From positions 81,518 to 145,517 of the forward strand of contig MPNW01000138.1 of the NCBI GenBank assembly GCA_011800805.1: a stretch of DNA of 64,000 bases. The letters are read 5' to 3'. Every line of letters begins with the position of its first letter. Within the stretch, counting starts at the first letter, position 1. Shown one piece after another: positions 35,001-47,358 of this stretch. Below the pieces are notes generated by a model that had not been told where the DNA came from, ran no database searches, and saw nothing but the letters and a program-made list of their open reading frames with translations. The DNA is from Hirudo medicinalis (lineage: Eukaryota; Annelida; Clitellata; Hirudinida; Hirudinidae). The position numbers and the translations under genes are program-made.

Positions 35001-37033
35001 AAAAAAATAAAATTGAAACTTTCAACTATTGCTAATTAAGTGTGTCATTCTGCATTTTATGGCATAATGTAAAAGAGTATTTTTCAGACAAGAATGACTA
35101 GATCGGTCATTTTGTACTTGTTTTACTAAGGTTAGGCTTGATTTCTTTATTGACTAAGATTACCAAGCCAGTTTTTGCACCTATTCAACTGTAGAAGCTT
35201 ATCGCTCACGTTGCGTTACTTTGTTTTTCAAACTTCGTACTTTCTGTTTTTTTTAAATAATAATTGTTATAACATATATTGTTTTCATTCCCTATATTTA
35301 CATCTACATGGATGTGTCATCATCTTCAATCTACCACATGCACTACGATACGAATACAAGTTTTAGAGTTTTGAATAATAATAAATATAAAGGAATATGA
35401 GAAAATGATTAAATTGTTACACTGGACCTTGACAGTTTCTATGAAGTACGTAGTGCTCAGTAAGCCCAGTCTTATGCATTTGAGGAGTTTGGCGATGTGT
35501 TGTTTCCTATTCTTGGCATCATGTTGTATCCATCTGACTATGCATTCAAAGACCACTTCTTCACTCTTCACGTTGAGATGATCCGACGAAAGAAGTTCTT
35601 CCAATTCGACGTCTGACAGTTTCAAGATTTCGTTGCCTTTCTTTGACACGTCCTTAAATCTTGAACATAATTATTTATATTAATATTATAAAGTTGCTTC
35701 TAATTGATCTTGGAGTTGTCAAACCATAACAACTTATTAATGAACTGCCATAACAATCTACTGTTGCGTGGAAATACAAAATTCAAAAAAATTTCATGAA
35801 TGTTGTTGAAACGTGTTATCAGATTTCACTTATTTTGGCGTCATTCAATGAATCCAACCTCTCCAATATGAAACGATTTGCTTTGCTTTCGAGAGCATCG
35901 CAGTTGTAGGTGTGTGCAAAGTTACGGATACCGATGCAGTTGTCCCAGTCGAGATGCTTTTCCAGAAAATCACAGCATTGTTTGACCAGTCCGAGAACGT
36001 GGAATTGATCGGCCACAGGCAGAAGACGCTCAACGTTTGTAGCTGTTACCTGAGTGGTTTATGAGTGGAACATTTGTATTGAAACTTTATTTTGTTTAGT
36101 TTTATTTCTTCGTCTGTTTAATAGAACGAAACTCTTTTATTCACAGCCTCGACACGGCCTTGCATTTGTAACCTTAACATCTCTCGTGTAGGCGTAGTCT
36201 ATTATGTAACACAGCATCTCCGCTTTGACATCTGGAATGAAGACTTCTTTCCTGTTCGTCTCTTGCATTCCGTTGGTGAAAAGGGCTCTTGAATAATTTC
36301 ATAATAATTGTCAAAAATTATTTTATAATAATAGAGTTTATAATAAATGATTTATTTGATTAAATATCAATTTTGTGTTAAATTTGCCAACTGATCATTG
36401 ATCTCGTTACGTACTTAGGGTAAATTTTATCAGCACTTTTATTTACTGGTCACCGCCAATAATGAGACTCTCATCATTAATATTAAATATCAGGATTTGC
36501 AGTTCATTTATCATCACTGCATTAATCATGCCATGAAATAGAAACCTAAAATAAGGACTACAGGCAGACATGATGGCCCTATGGACAGGGAAACTTCCAT
36601 CCGAGACGACTAGGACGACATCACAGAGGAGTCCTTGTTTCCTCAAGTCATTCAAAACATTGCAGGACTGGAGACTGTGTTTCCTCTTGATCGGATCTAT
36701 AATTGCCACAGAGGTGGCAGAGGCAGGTCTTGCTGCCAGTTGATTGCCGAGGTTGTCGTTGCTGGTCGCTCCCAGGAGGTTGCTTCCGCTGGAACTTCCA
36801 CGATGAAGCACCACTTGTTGGGCATCTTGGTCACTGTTGCTAGTCACCATCTCGTTGTTTCTGCTCAGACGTCCATTGACGTCGGTCGATTGATCCTGTG
36901 GCGTCTGATCCTGTTGGGAAACTCCTGCTGAGTCCTGATTTCTTGGAATGTGACTTCTGTTAGCATCGTTACTTATTGCGCCTGTTTGGTTTGAGGCCAT
37001 TGACTGGTAATGTGCTGTGACACCTGAAATCAT
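32021..37033 (-). CDS. KLHL10: Kelch-like protein 10 (CUL3 adaptor), eleven coding exons
   Basis: KLHL10 is a BTB-BACK-Kelch substrate adaptor for CUL3 ubiquitin ligase, needed for spermatid maturation in mammals and flies. Minus-strand exons are 37033-36546, 36287-36173, 36049-35859, 35659-35428, 34989-34746, 34617-34470, 33869-33700, 33490-33332, 33107-32995, 32896-32805 and 32156-32021. All phases agree (about 695 aa; human is 608). BTB reads CDVVLVVSDGSFPVHRAIMS and CSPYFRALFTNGM. BACK reads DNCIGIRNFAHTYNCDALES. The junction FILER|FKDV keeps the human spacing. Kelch repeats include FAVGGWSGGSPTNVIEAYD, YLMGGFDGMDYFNSV, YAMGGFDGHVRQNTAEKY, YIAGGFNGQECLNTAE and YAIGGFNGVTT. The C terminus NLYRSALSACVVKGLPNVE matches KLHL10 specifically. 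The N terminus has an extra, Gln/Ser/Asn-rich region of about 90 residues; the start ATG at 37031-37033 is a choice, and later ATGs are possible. Confidence 0.95.
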
Positions 37034-37945
37034 CTCACTGAGATCACTACTGCTAAACACTCGTGAAACGTGACAAAAACTAACAATAATATTGCTGTCA
37101 CAAAGATTTACTCATCTTGTTTAATGACAGCTGTGGAGAACAAGGAATGACTAAGCGAGAATGTGACAAAAAGAATCTAAACTTCTCAGTCCGATGACAT
37201 TACAATAAAAATGGCGACGTCATGTCTTTCTCTTAAATGTTTAAATTGCAATCAGGGCAGTCACTCGTTGATAAGAAGATTTTATTTAAATTCACTTGAA
37301 ATTATTAAAACTTACTTGTCGGCCAAAACGGCTATTTCGAAGCTTTTGTTATGCTCTGTCCTGTGAATTAAACTTCGATTATGAATGATATAAATTTAAA
37401 TATATTTCTCTGTTCTAAACGAAATCTTTTTTCTTGATTAATAAATTCATTTTGCTTTATTTTTATCCTACAGAGTCCTGCATCATGGGGTATGTTGATA
37501 TTTAGAAAAACTGGATGACGCGCCAACTTTCTGCAAACTTCACCTACTCGTTGACGTCAGCCCACGTCAGCAAATCTGAAATTTCATTCACAAATTATTG
37601 AAAACACAACGAGGTAACAAAAACATAAACATCTTAACGCTACAGCTTTTGGAAAGAGCTCAATATACGATGGTTAACTGATTTTTAAATAGTTTCATTT
37701 GCTATGATCCGTTAAAAAATCGGTACCTCAATCTCAGGATAATTATTAAAGTTTACAAAAAGTGGAAAACCACATTTTTAGTTGGAACATACATTTCTAA
37801 TGAAATAACGAAATAAAAAGAAAATATAATTTAACAAATTATAGTTTAATCGTTGTACACTTAACTCTTTCATCACATTAATATTTTGCTCAGTTAATTA
37901 TAATAAATTGTAAATAAATTGCTTAATTGAAAACAAACGCATGAT
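37034..37945. promoter_or_regulatory. Divergent intergenic region between KLHL10 and the 776-codon gene
   Basis: About 0.9 kb separates two gene starts that face away from each other. It must hold the 5' UTRs and promoters of both, and may act as a bidirectional promoter. No TATA box or other clear core element was identified. This is inference from layout. Confidence 0.4.
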
Positions 37946-40276
37946 ATGGAGCCAATTCAATTGCCGGTTGGAAATCCAGTCGTAAGGAAAACTAGGTATT
38001 CCAGCAAAGGGTCTTCTAAAATTCGGGCCAGCCAAAGCTCAGTCCATGGAATCTGCGAGGGAGTGCCCGATAATAATTCGGTCATCATTCAAATACCAGT
38101 TGGAAGACCTATTCCAAGCGGTGAGTTAACAGAGGCACATTTTCAAAGAGATAAGCCGGATGTTGCAGCCAGGATCTCAACTGGATTGAATCACATCACT
38201 TTAATTCCAGTTGGAAATGGATTGATTGGAAAAAAGTCTGGAATTCAAATGTCTTCACATGAAAAATGTACAAAGACCAAGGGCTCGCCAGTTGACGATT
38301 CAAAAACATATCGAGGTATCAAAATACACAATCGATGTATGTCTTCCGTTACCATTTCGGACAATCAATCCATAGGAACCCAGACTCAGAACGAGGAGGT
38401 GGAAATCGAACAATCTTTAATCAAACCCCCATTTTCTGACAATTTAAAATCTAAATTCAAAGAGAAGTCTGTCTTCTTCCCTTTGAGAGACAAACAAGCC
38501 AATGAAAAGAAGTCAGAAAAGATGGAAAACCCTTCAACGAAAACCAATTTATCCTATAAGCACAGTCATAATGATTATCAGTCAGATATAGATTCGGTAA
38601 TAGATTCCTTCGTTTGTGGTAAAAAATCAAAGATGGCCGATATTTACAGTGAGTTTGTCAAATCGAGAAGTTTAAGGCGATGCGGAAAACCATTTGACAT
38701 CATGTCTTCGGCTAACACAAGTTTCAGATGTGATTCACCAATGTCTCACAGCAAAGATTCAAGTCTACAAAGAAATACGTTCCATTTAGAAAGTGATCCA
38801 GCAATATCGAATCTCACGAAATCAAAATACATTGGACAAAATAAATCTTTTTTCGGTGATAGAAATCGATCATTTTTGGGGTTGGACAATTCTCCGAAAA
38901 GCCTTCATGAATCTGACTTGGTGAATGGTTTTGGAGATCAGTGGCCTAGTTATAGAGAACTGTTAAACACTTCTAGGCCTAAAGGACTTAGCAACATCTC
39001 AAAGTATGGAGATAGCATTGGATCACATCTCGATCAATCCGTGCTCACAGTTGAGGAACGGAATGGGATGGATCAATTTGTTGGTAATAAAAGTGGCATG
39101 AACCATCCGGGGGTTCATTTTTGGATGACAAATTTGCCTGATGGGAGTTCTTTGGCTACCATTCAAACTTCTCCTAAGCAAACCACAAGAATCTCACACC
39201 ATTGTGATGAATCTGCTAACACCCTCAACAACTCCCAATCCACGTGCGAATATTTTGCTTCTAATAATAATGCCTCACATTCGAGAGAATCGCTCATCAA
39301 ATCGACAATCATCGAACCAAATGGAATAATCGTCCAACGCAACTGTCCAAATTTTAAACCAGTCTCTAGTTTTAATTCACATATCCAATCAAATCACTTA
39401 AAAGCTTTAATTTCTGAGCCAGGAATGACTTTGGCGAAAGAAACTCAGCCAAATGCAAATTATCAATACCCCGTACTTCAAATGCCAGGCCCAAGAAATC
39501 ATGTTGATTTATCTGAGTCTCTAAGTCAGAAAGTCTTTCCATCTACTTTCAATCACCAATACACAGTTATCCCAGTCCCGTGCATCAATGAAGCGCCACA
39601 GATGACCGGCCAGGTGAACCTCTTGTCAGCAGATGGACCCTTCCATCGTCATGATAACCATTTTATTAGCAATCGATCGCCCATGAATTCAGCCATTTTT
39701 CCATCAAATCAAACCGTTCTCTCCCTTCTTCCAGTCAACGTTTTAAACCAGACACTCGCACAAGGAGACTTATCCTTCACGCCCTTGTCGACAAACCCCT
39801 CAGCTCCCTCGACTTACGTTATTGCGGATGCGACTGGCAATCACATTTCCCTCAGCAAACCTTCTGGCATACCCCAATGCACACACTACGCTCCAACCTT
39901 CCCCCAGCAATACATTTTGACTCCAGCTCCGCAAGTTCCTCCAAAGATAGAATCAACCGTCAAGGACAAGAGCATCACTACGAACGAGGGCAAAACAACT
40001 CCCAGCCCATCTGAAAAGCAAAGGCACGGCTCTGCAGCTCCATACGACGAAGGATTTCATGAGGTTAACAGATCTAACGGGAAACAATCATACACATCCT
40101 TAGCGACATATCCATTGACAGATGTAAATAAGTTTGCAATGGAAAGCGGGGACAAGAACACCAGGTCTTCTCCAACGAAAGGAAGGCAAAGGCATACAGT
40201 AGTTACAAGTAAAGTGGTTGTAAGTGCTGTCGGAGAAGCACAGCCATCCACGGAATCACTGACATGCAATGAATAG
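37946..40276 (+). CDS. Unrecognised 776-aa intronless protein with N-terminal I/L-P-V-G repeats
   Basis: I recognise no family. An ATG at 37946, preceded by an in-frame stop at 37928, opens 776 codons without interruption, exceptional in this intron-rich window. A short out-of-frame ATG lies at 37941. AATAAA follows 60 bases after the stop. The N terminus repeats a motif three times: IQLPVGNPV (residues 4-12), IIQIPVGRPI (about 47-56) and ITLIPVGNGL (about 83-92). Weaker echoes, VIPVPCIN and LLPVNVL, come later. The rest is rich in Ser, Asn, Thr, Pro and His and probably disordered. Two stretches look more ordered: ADIYSEFVKSRSLRRCGKPF and a segment with FGDQWPSYRELLNTS. The C terminus has a basic-hydrophobic element, GRQRHTVVTSKVVVSAVG. 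No signal peptide, membrane helix or zinc site is seen. It is head-to-head with KLHL10, so a germline role is possible but purely inferred. A retrocopy or lineage-specific gene are the main alternatives. Confidence 0.75.
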   Translation: MEPIQLPVGNPVVRKTRYSSKGSSKIRASQSSVHGICEGVPDNNSVIIQIPVGRPIPSGELTEAHFQRDKPDVAARISTGLNHITLIPVGNGLIGKKSGIQMSSHEKCTKTKGSPVDDSKTYRGIKIHNRCMSSVTISDNQSIGTQTQNEEVEIEQSLIKPPFSDNLKSKFKEKSVFFPLRDKQANEKKSEKMENPSTKTNLSYKHSHNDYQSDIDSVIDSFVCGKKSKMADIYSEFVKSRSLRRCGKPFDIMSSANTSFRCDSPMSHSKDSSLQRNTFHLESDPAISNLTKSKYIGQNKSFFGDRNRSFLGLDNSPKSLHESDLVNGFGDQWPSYRELLNTSRPKGLSNISKYGDSIGSHLDQSVLTVEERNGMDQFVGNKSGMNHPGVHFWMTNLPDGSSLATIQTSPKQTTRISHHCDESANTLNNSQSTCEYFASNNNASHSRESLIKSTIIEPNGIIVQRNCPNFKPVSSFNSHIQSNHLKALISEPGMTLAKETQPNANYQYPVLQMPGPRNHVDLSESLSQKVFPSTFNHQYTVIPVPCINEAPQMTGQVNLLSADGPFHRHDNHFISNRSPMNSAIFPSNQTVLSLLPVNVLNQTLAQGDLSFTPLSTNPSAPSTYVIADATGNHISLSKPSGIPQCTHYAPTFPQQYILTPAPQVPPKIESTVKDKSITTNEGKTTPSPSEKQRHGSAAPYDEGFHEVNRSNGKQSYTSLATYPLTDVNKFAMESGDKNTRSSPTKGRQRHTVVTSKVVVSAVGEAQPSTESLTCNE

Positions 40277-40335
40277 AGGGCAGATTCCCACCAAAAAGTT
40301 TCTCCACAAGGCCACCCATTCACTGTCGCGCCAGT

Positions 40336-40341
40336 AATAAA
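40336..40341 (+). terminator. AATAAA polyadenylation signal for the 776-codon gene
   Basis: AATAAA begins 60 bases after the stop codon on the same strand, supporting an independently transcribed gene. Confidence 0.5.
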
Positions 40342-41981
40342 CTTCCAGTGAAACAATTTTAATTACGCTGCCTTGGAAACAGCTGCGGATATTCCAAATA
40401 CGAGTCCAATAACTAGGCAGAGCTGCAATCATTTCCGAATAACATGGAAAGAATGACCTGGAATGAATCCTCTCAATTTTTCGGATGGATGGAAGAGCGG
40501 GGGAAGTACATGAATAATTAGAATAGGGTGGGTTTCATACAACCTTGTTGTTACCTAAATTGTCGCTCCAATAACAATAGTGACGTCACTTAAATGGACG
40601 CATAGCATCGACAGCACATTCGTAATGCACATTCATTTCGATGACGAAGCAACGAGTGGCTACTAATAATAATTTATTCATAATCACAAGGTGTACAATG
40701 GTTGTGCAAATCAAAATGACGTCCCCATTAATCTTTGAAACGAAAGGAACGAGCAATTAGGGTCAATGAATAATTAGCAATTAATAATAATAACAATAAT
40801 AAAATGATTAATTAGCAATAATAATAAGTTTCACATAAAAATAACCTTTAATACTCAAGCAATAATTATCGGAAACGGCAATCGAAGCTTCTTGTGGCGA
40901 GGGAGTCTTTGATGGTCTCTGACGACATGACAAACTACGACACGAACCAATGACCATTCGTTTAACCCAATAATTAAACCAACAATATTTCTAGGTTGAT
41001 GTGTGCATATGAGATGAAGTAATTTTGTTATTATTATTAATATTATCATAACTGACATTACAGCGAGGCTGAATACAGACGATAACACAAAGTCCAGAAC
41101 TCGAATACTTGTGAGGACACGCACACACTTCTCAAGATAGGAGAACTTTTGACCCGACAAGCAGCAACACTTTTTCTGATAAGCCGAGTGGAGGAGGAAG
41201 CAGAGATCACTGCATTTAACATCAACTGGAAAGCATAATCCGCTTGAAGCAATTTAGAATGAATCGTATTAATTATCATTATAATTATTCAAATGGATTA
41301 AAGTAATTCGCTGACCGTTACAAGAGATGAGACATAATAATAATAATAATAGCAGCAGTAATAAAAAAATAATAATAGCAACAACAATAATAATGGAAAT
41401 AAATGGATTATGAGAATACAAACACGAATCGTAATAAATAAATAAAAATATAAATAGCATTGGTTTGGTTATATTATTAATGTTATTGATATTATTAATA
41501 TTACTGTCGCTGTTGCCAATATTTATAAATAGAAATAAAACATCGATGCACTGAGACGTCCTAATCATCGCAACCAACGAGAAAGAAAAGGATATCATCC
41601 CCAAGAAACCGTTGTTGTTGTTACCATCATTATGCTAATTAAGAATCCTTGAATGCATAGTAACATCTGCTGCACTGTAATGTGCAGTAGCACGAACCCT
41701 CCATGAAGAAGAAAAATGGTAGAAACGACGTGACGTTCCTCCACGTCCGATGAAGAACCAAGCATGGAAAGACTTTGAGAAGGAATGAAAATGTGAATGA
41801 AAGTGGTTGAACGCACGAGTGAAATAATGAATTGTGAATGAACGAATGAATTGCTGGAAACCGATGACATCTCTCCGAGCGGAGTTCTCTTCGGCGAAGA
41901 TGAAGGTTACGGATGGCAGCAGGCGCTAGCAGTGTTAGATGTGGTGGTACAGCAACAACGGCGGCAGCAGCGGCGATCGCA
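40342..41981. other. Intergenic and probable CAB39 3' UTR, with (AAT)n tracts
   Basis: The two flanking genes converge here. Several AAT/ATA tracts occur at about 40785-40830 and 41335-41395. Open frames on the minus strand (for example 41269-41604 and 41639-42196) are low-complexity or out-of-frame shadows of the CAB39 last exon. No further gene is supported. Confidence 0.5.
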
Positions 41982-44900
41982 TTAGAGCTGCTTGCCGGAG
42001 GGGTTTGCGGACGAAGGTAACGAGGGAGATTTTTGAGGCTGGGCAACTTCAAAAGGGGGACTCGTTGCCAGAGGCTTCGGGGAAGACGATAGAGGGGGTG
42101 AGGAAGCCTCGTTCTGCAGTCCGATCTTCGGGGACGGTTGAGCGGACGAGGGCTGAGGCGGAGAGGAAACGGAGGAGAGTGGCTGGTGACCTGCATCCTC
42201 GATGGGTTTCAACTCCTTGATCTGCTTGATGAGGTAGGCCTTCTCATCATTGAACTGTTCATCCTCCGATCTTTCCGAGTGGAACTTCGAGAGATACTCG
42301 AGCAGTTTGTCTCTGCGACGAAGCAGAATCTCCTGAATGCTCACTGGCTTCTCAGGGTTTGCCACGAACACCTTCAAATATGGAGAACGTTTTAGCAAAC
42401 TTCCATCATTTCACTGCAAGGTCATTCCATTCGGAATTGCATTCAAAATTGAACCTTTAATGGAAATTCTAATGGGCTGTTATTTTTTTCAGTGTAAAAG
42501 CGAGTGAGGAAAATGATAACAATGGTGATAATGGCCGCCATAAAACAACATTAACACATAATGGCCACAATAAAAACATTAACACGTCAGTTTGAGCAAA
42601 CCTTAAAAACATGGAAAGCTTCAAATTGGATGTTCTTGCTGGACTCCTTGAGCATGTTCATGATCATGAGGAGATTGTCAGGGTTGCTGATGTATTTGTT
42701 CATCACGTTGAAGTTGTGCCTATCCATAAGCAATTCTCCAAGCAGCTGTGAAGACATCATTTGCCACTGTTATCATCATCATCATCATCACCACCACCAT
42801 TATCATCATAAATATCGTTAACTAAGGATGAAAAGCACCTTGAGGGCTTGTCTTCTAGTGACATAGTTGTCAGAGTTGAGGAGAGCATGGTAAGGGGTGA
42901 AGAACTTGTCATAATTCTCTTCAAGGAACTGTGAAGAAAGAGATTTGTGTCTTGTCAGAAGTTCCTGAAAGAGATGAAGAGTAAAATAAGTTACCGGTTG
43001 GTAATTAATTAATTAATTTATAAATAATTAAGAATTAATTAATAAATAATTTATAATTAATTAATGATCAATAGACAATGTATGCCTATATAATGCAGGA
43101 TGATTGCCAGTACAACAGTAGGAATTGAACCTGTTTATAAATTATAACCGTGGAAACATTAAAGACTTTAACAAAACACAGTTTAAATGCATGATGAATC
43201 TCGTGGCAATCTGCTTTACAATTATCAGCCAATAATTCCAACTTGTTTAAAAGAGAATTTAATTTTAAGGGTTTTGAATAAATTTCATTAAGAATAAGAA
43301 TAAGAATAACAATTCATCAATTCAACTGAACATCAATGGCCTTTCAACAGCAGATTAGAGAAATATAATCTCTAATTATTAAGAACATGCAATTTGCAAA
43401 ATAAAAATTATTTGTTAAAAAATACTCCATCATTTATTGGGGAATTAATGATTCTCAAGCTCTAAGCCTTTTCTCCAAATGAAGAAAAAAATTTGTTTCA
43501 GACATCGCGCGCTACACGAACGCATTAAATTATTTCAACGAGAATAATCTCTATTACATAATTCCACGAACAAAACATTTGCAGTTTGCATGAATGAATT
43601 ACTCTGCACTTGTCCTTAAAGACTAAATGAAAACTGGGTTGACGGAGTTCAGCTGTAACGTTGAAGTGGTCACCAGTCAAACACGAGAAGCCACTGCTTA
43701 GTGATCGCACCGGAAGTATTAATAGACTTAATGCTATTACAACTTCATTATATATTATAACTTATTAGATGCTTAATTATTCACGAGACCATGAATCGGC
43801 CACTCGAAGACAGAAATACAAGAACAAATGCAAAACAAAATTGTGGCATGCACGACAAGTTTATTTGATGGGTTCCATTGTTCTTTTGGATAAGAGCTCA
43901 CATTAAACTGTAGCAGTTGACTTATTATAGAGTTCGTGCAACAATGTTCGACTAATTACAACAGAAATGTTTGATTCTGCTGGCACTATCTAAATGCTAA
44001 AACATTTCCACTGCAAAGCTCCTCCATCCAGCAGAGAATGTAGTGAGTAAATGTGTATTGAATTGCAAAATTGTTCTTCATTGTTGGATCAAGCATTCCT
44101 CACAATACATCCTCCAATATCCTCTGTCACAATTCTCCAAATTCTATGGCCTTTTGAAATCTGATCCAACCATGTGGCATGTCGTTATGTCATTTTATAA
44201 GTAATTTTGTATAAGTTACATTCACGCAATGAACCCCACTGAAGAGTGCTTAGGGAATTCTTCAACTTGTTTCACCTACTTGTAGGCTTCATCTAGGACC
44301 TGATTGTCCAATAGAAACCACAACAGTTTTTAGCAGGAATATTTTCAATCAGACATATTTTCAAGCAATTAAAAATTAACCATACTCTAACAATCTCATT
44401 CATTCTCCAAACACAGTGCCTAGTATTATCATTATAGTTTCCAACTACAATCTCACAACGTAACATGTAACTCATACTGAGTCGATGAATACAGTGTCTC
44501 CTTACAACGCGAAGAAAAGGCCATTATGCAAACTAAATGTGCTAAAATCAGAAATAGACCTAAAGGCATTCTACCGACTTTCCAATGAACTTTGTAAGCA
44601 TGTGGATGACTTCAATGAACTTTGTAAACACGTGGACGACCTTTTTATGAGCAACACTTGATAAATTGGCTTCAGAAAGTGAAATTCACCTGAGTTAAGG
44701 AGTGAAATGTTTGCTTTTTACACCTTAAAGATGTGTGTAAACCAATTAGAAGTTTATGTTTAAGAATGAATGTTGTTATTAATGTTGTTGTTTATGTTAT
44801 TAATGTTGTTGTTAATGTTATTAATGTTGTTGTTTATGTTGAAATCATTTACTTCAATTAATTGAATTGATTAATTAATCAATCAGAAGAGTTAAACGTA

Positions 44901-45175
44901 CAAAAACACACAGATTTTCCCAACTTTTTGAAAGGTGTGTAGTAATAATAAAAATAAATAATAATGAACTGCAGACAAAAAGATTGCACATCAATGAAAG
45001 TGCACTTAATTTGGGAGTCTCTGTAAACACAGAGGCTTGCGGTGTCAAATAAAATGATGACCTTCACAAAGGTCAAAGGTAAATAAGAGGTGTTGACTTC
45101 TTGAGAAATTATTTGAACAGGGAGAGGGTAGCATGTTGATCATTATTTGCGAAGGATGTGATGCTCTCTCAAGGA

Positions 45176-45228
<53 letters not shown>

Positions 45229-46517
45229 TAATAATAATAATAATTAATTTATAATGCGCCATTTGCATAGCATCAGAGGCGCCTAAAAATAGAAACACAA
45301 GTGGTCAGTTTAAATAACTTGCTACTTATCATTTTGATGCTTTAGAATACTTTGGCAACCAAACAACCACAGATTCCATAAAATTGATTGGCTTCTGATC
45401 GCGTGATTGTACACACAGGTTAAACTAAGGGGAATAACATGCTTTGTAGCAATGTCAACTTAAAAATACTGCGAGCACAATAGCTTATGATTGAGTGCTA
45501 AAAACACGCCAATTGAAGCAAAAAATAAAGGCATACTCGTACTTTAACCTATCAATACATTGCCCGCACATTCATCCACTTGTCCATTCAATCCCCCACC
45601 CATGAGGACATCCTGAACATAAGTGGTCGTGGAACAAATAATAGAATACCTTGAATGTAAGGAAGGCATCGGATGAGATGTCGAACGTGGACACTTCCAC
45701 GTAATCGAAGAACTTGTAAAAGTTGCTGGAGTAGAGAATCAACTTGACCAGTTCTTCATGTCTGAAGCACTCCCTCAACATGACGCCACAATTCAATGCC
45801 AGCTCCTGGTTCTTGTACCTGGAGAGGTAAGCAGGATTCTGATGATGATGGGAAAAGTAGAATTTGTAGAAGTATTCATGGAGCGTCCAACAAAATGTTT
45901 TAAAAAAATGGAATCAACCAGCAACAATTGTCGGTGTAAAAATGAATGAACGTGTACGTTTGGCTATGTTTCCAACAAGTTGCATACATTGACTCATCTC
46001 GTTCTACGTTCATGACCCACACCAAATATTCAGTAAGGAGTTTAGTTGATGATGTTTACCCGAATATTAGTGAAATCATCATCAATTGATGAATTAATAT
46101 CTGCATGCACAAACTAACATGTAACTAACTAATAATATGAACTAATATTAATATGAGTAACAACCGGTAACAACTTCGTATTACTACAAAGCTTCTATTT
46201 GCATCACTCTGAAGAACAATCCACACCACAGAACTTCGGTAGTAAAATAATTGTCATTTATTTATTCCCATTAGAAATCCTCTACTTTCTCAGCATCATC
46301 TGTGATGAGGTCATCTGGTGGATTTTAAGATTTATATCATGGGGTGGTCAAGGGCGAGTGGAGCAGGAAGAGTCGTTGGTAAAATGAATTTCTTAAGTTT
46401 TAAGATTGAATTTAATAACAAATAATTGAATGTTTGCATAAGCGAACAAGAACAAACATTTATCTGTAAATAATGACGATGATGATGGTGGTGATGATGA
46501 TGATGATGATGATGATG

Positions 46518-46559
<42 letters not shown>

Positions 46560-47301
46560 CGGTATTTCTAGGACNNNNNNNNNNNNNNNNNNNNNNNNNN
46601 NNNNNNNNNNNNNNNNNNNNNNNNNNNNNNNNNNNNNNNNNNNNNNNNNNNNNNNNNNNNNNNNNNNNNNNNNNNNNNNNNNNNNNNNNNNNNNNNNNNN
46701 NNNNNNNNNNNNNNNNNNNNNNNNNNNNNNNNNNNNNNNNNNNNNNNNNNNNNNNNNNNNNNNNNNNNNNNNNNNNNNNNNNNNNNNNNNNNNNNNNNNN
46801 NNNNNNNNNNNNNNNNNNNNNNNNNNNNNNNNNNNNNNNNNNNNNNNNNNNNNNNNNNNNNNNNNNNNNNNNNNNNNNNNNNNNNNNNNNNNNNNNNNNN
46901 NNNNNNNNNNNNNNNNNNNNNNNNNNNNNNNNNNNNNNNNNNNNNNNNNNNNNNNNNNNNNNNNNNNNNNNNNNNNNNNNNNNNNNNNNNNNNNNNNNNN
47001 NNNNNNNNNNNNNNNNNNNNNNNNNNNNNNNNNNNNNNNNNNNNNNNNNNNNNNNNNNNNNNNNNNNNNNNNNNNNNNNNNNNNNNNNNNNNNNNNNNNN
47101 NNNNNNNNNNNNNNNNNNNNNNNNNNNNNNNNNNNNNNNNNNNNNNNNNNNNNNNNNNNNNNNNNNNNNNNNNNNNNNNNNNNNNNNNNNNNNNNNNNNN
47201 NNNNNNNNNNNNNNNNNNNNNNNNNNNNNNNNNNNNNNNNNNNNNNNNNNNNNNNAATGACGATGATGATGGTGGTGATGATGATGATGATGATGATGAT
47301 G

Positions 47302-47358
<57 letters not shown>

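Noticed and set aside
34699..35001. 100-codon plus frame with apparent signal peptide
   Set aside because: It is antisense to a KLHL10 Kelch exon.
35819..35858. KLHL10 exon reading on to ...LDSLNDAKISEI with donor at ATAA|GTGAAA
   Set aside because: That donor breaks the frame; the earlier donor GAGAG|GTTGGA restores both phase and human spacing, so these bases are intron.
41639..42220. Arg/Pro-rich frames on either strand (185 aa minus, 93 aa plus)
   Set aside because: They are other frames of the Pro/Ser-rich CAB39 last exon and its 3' flank.
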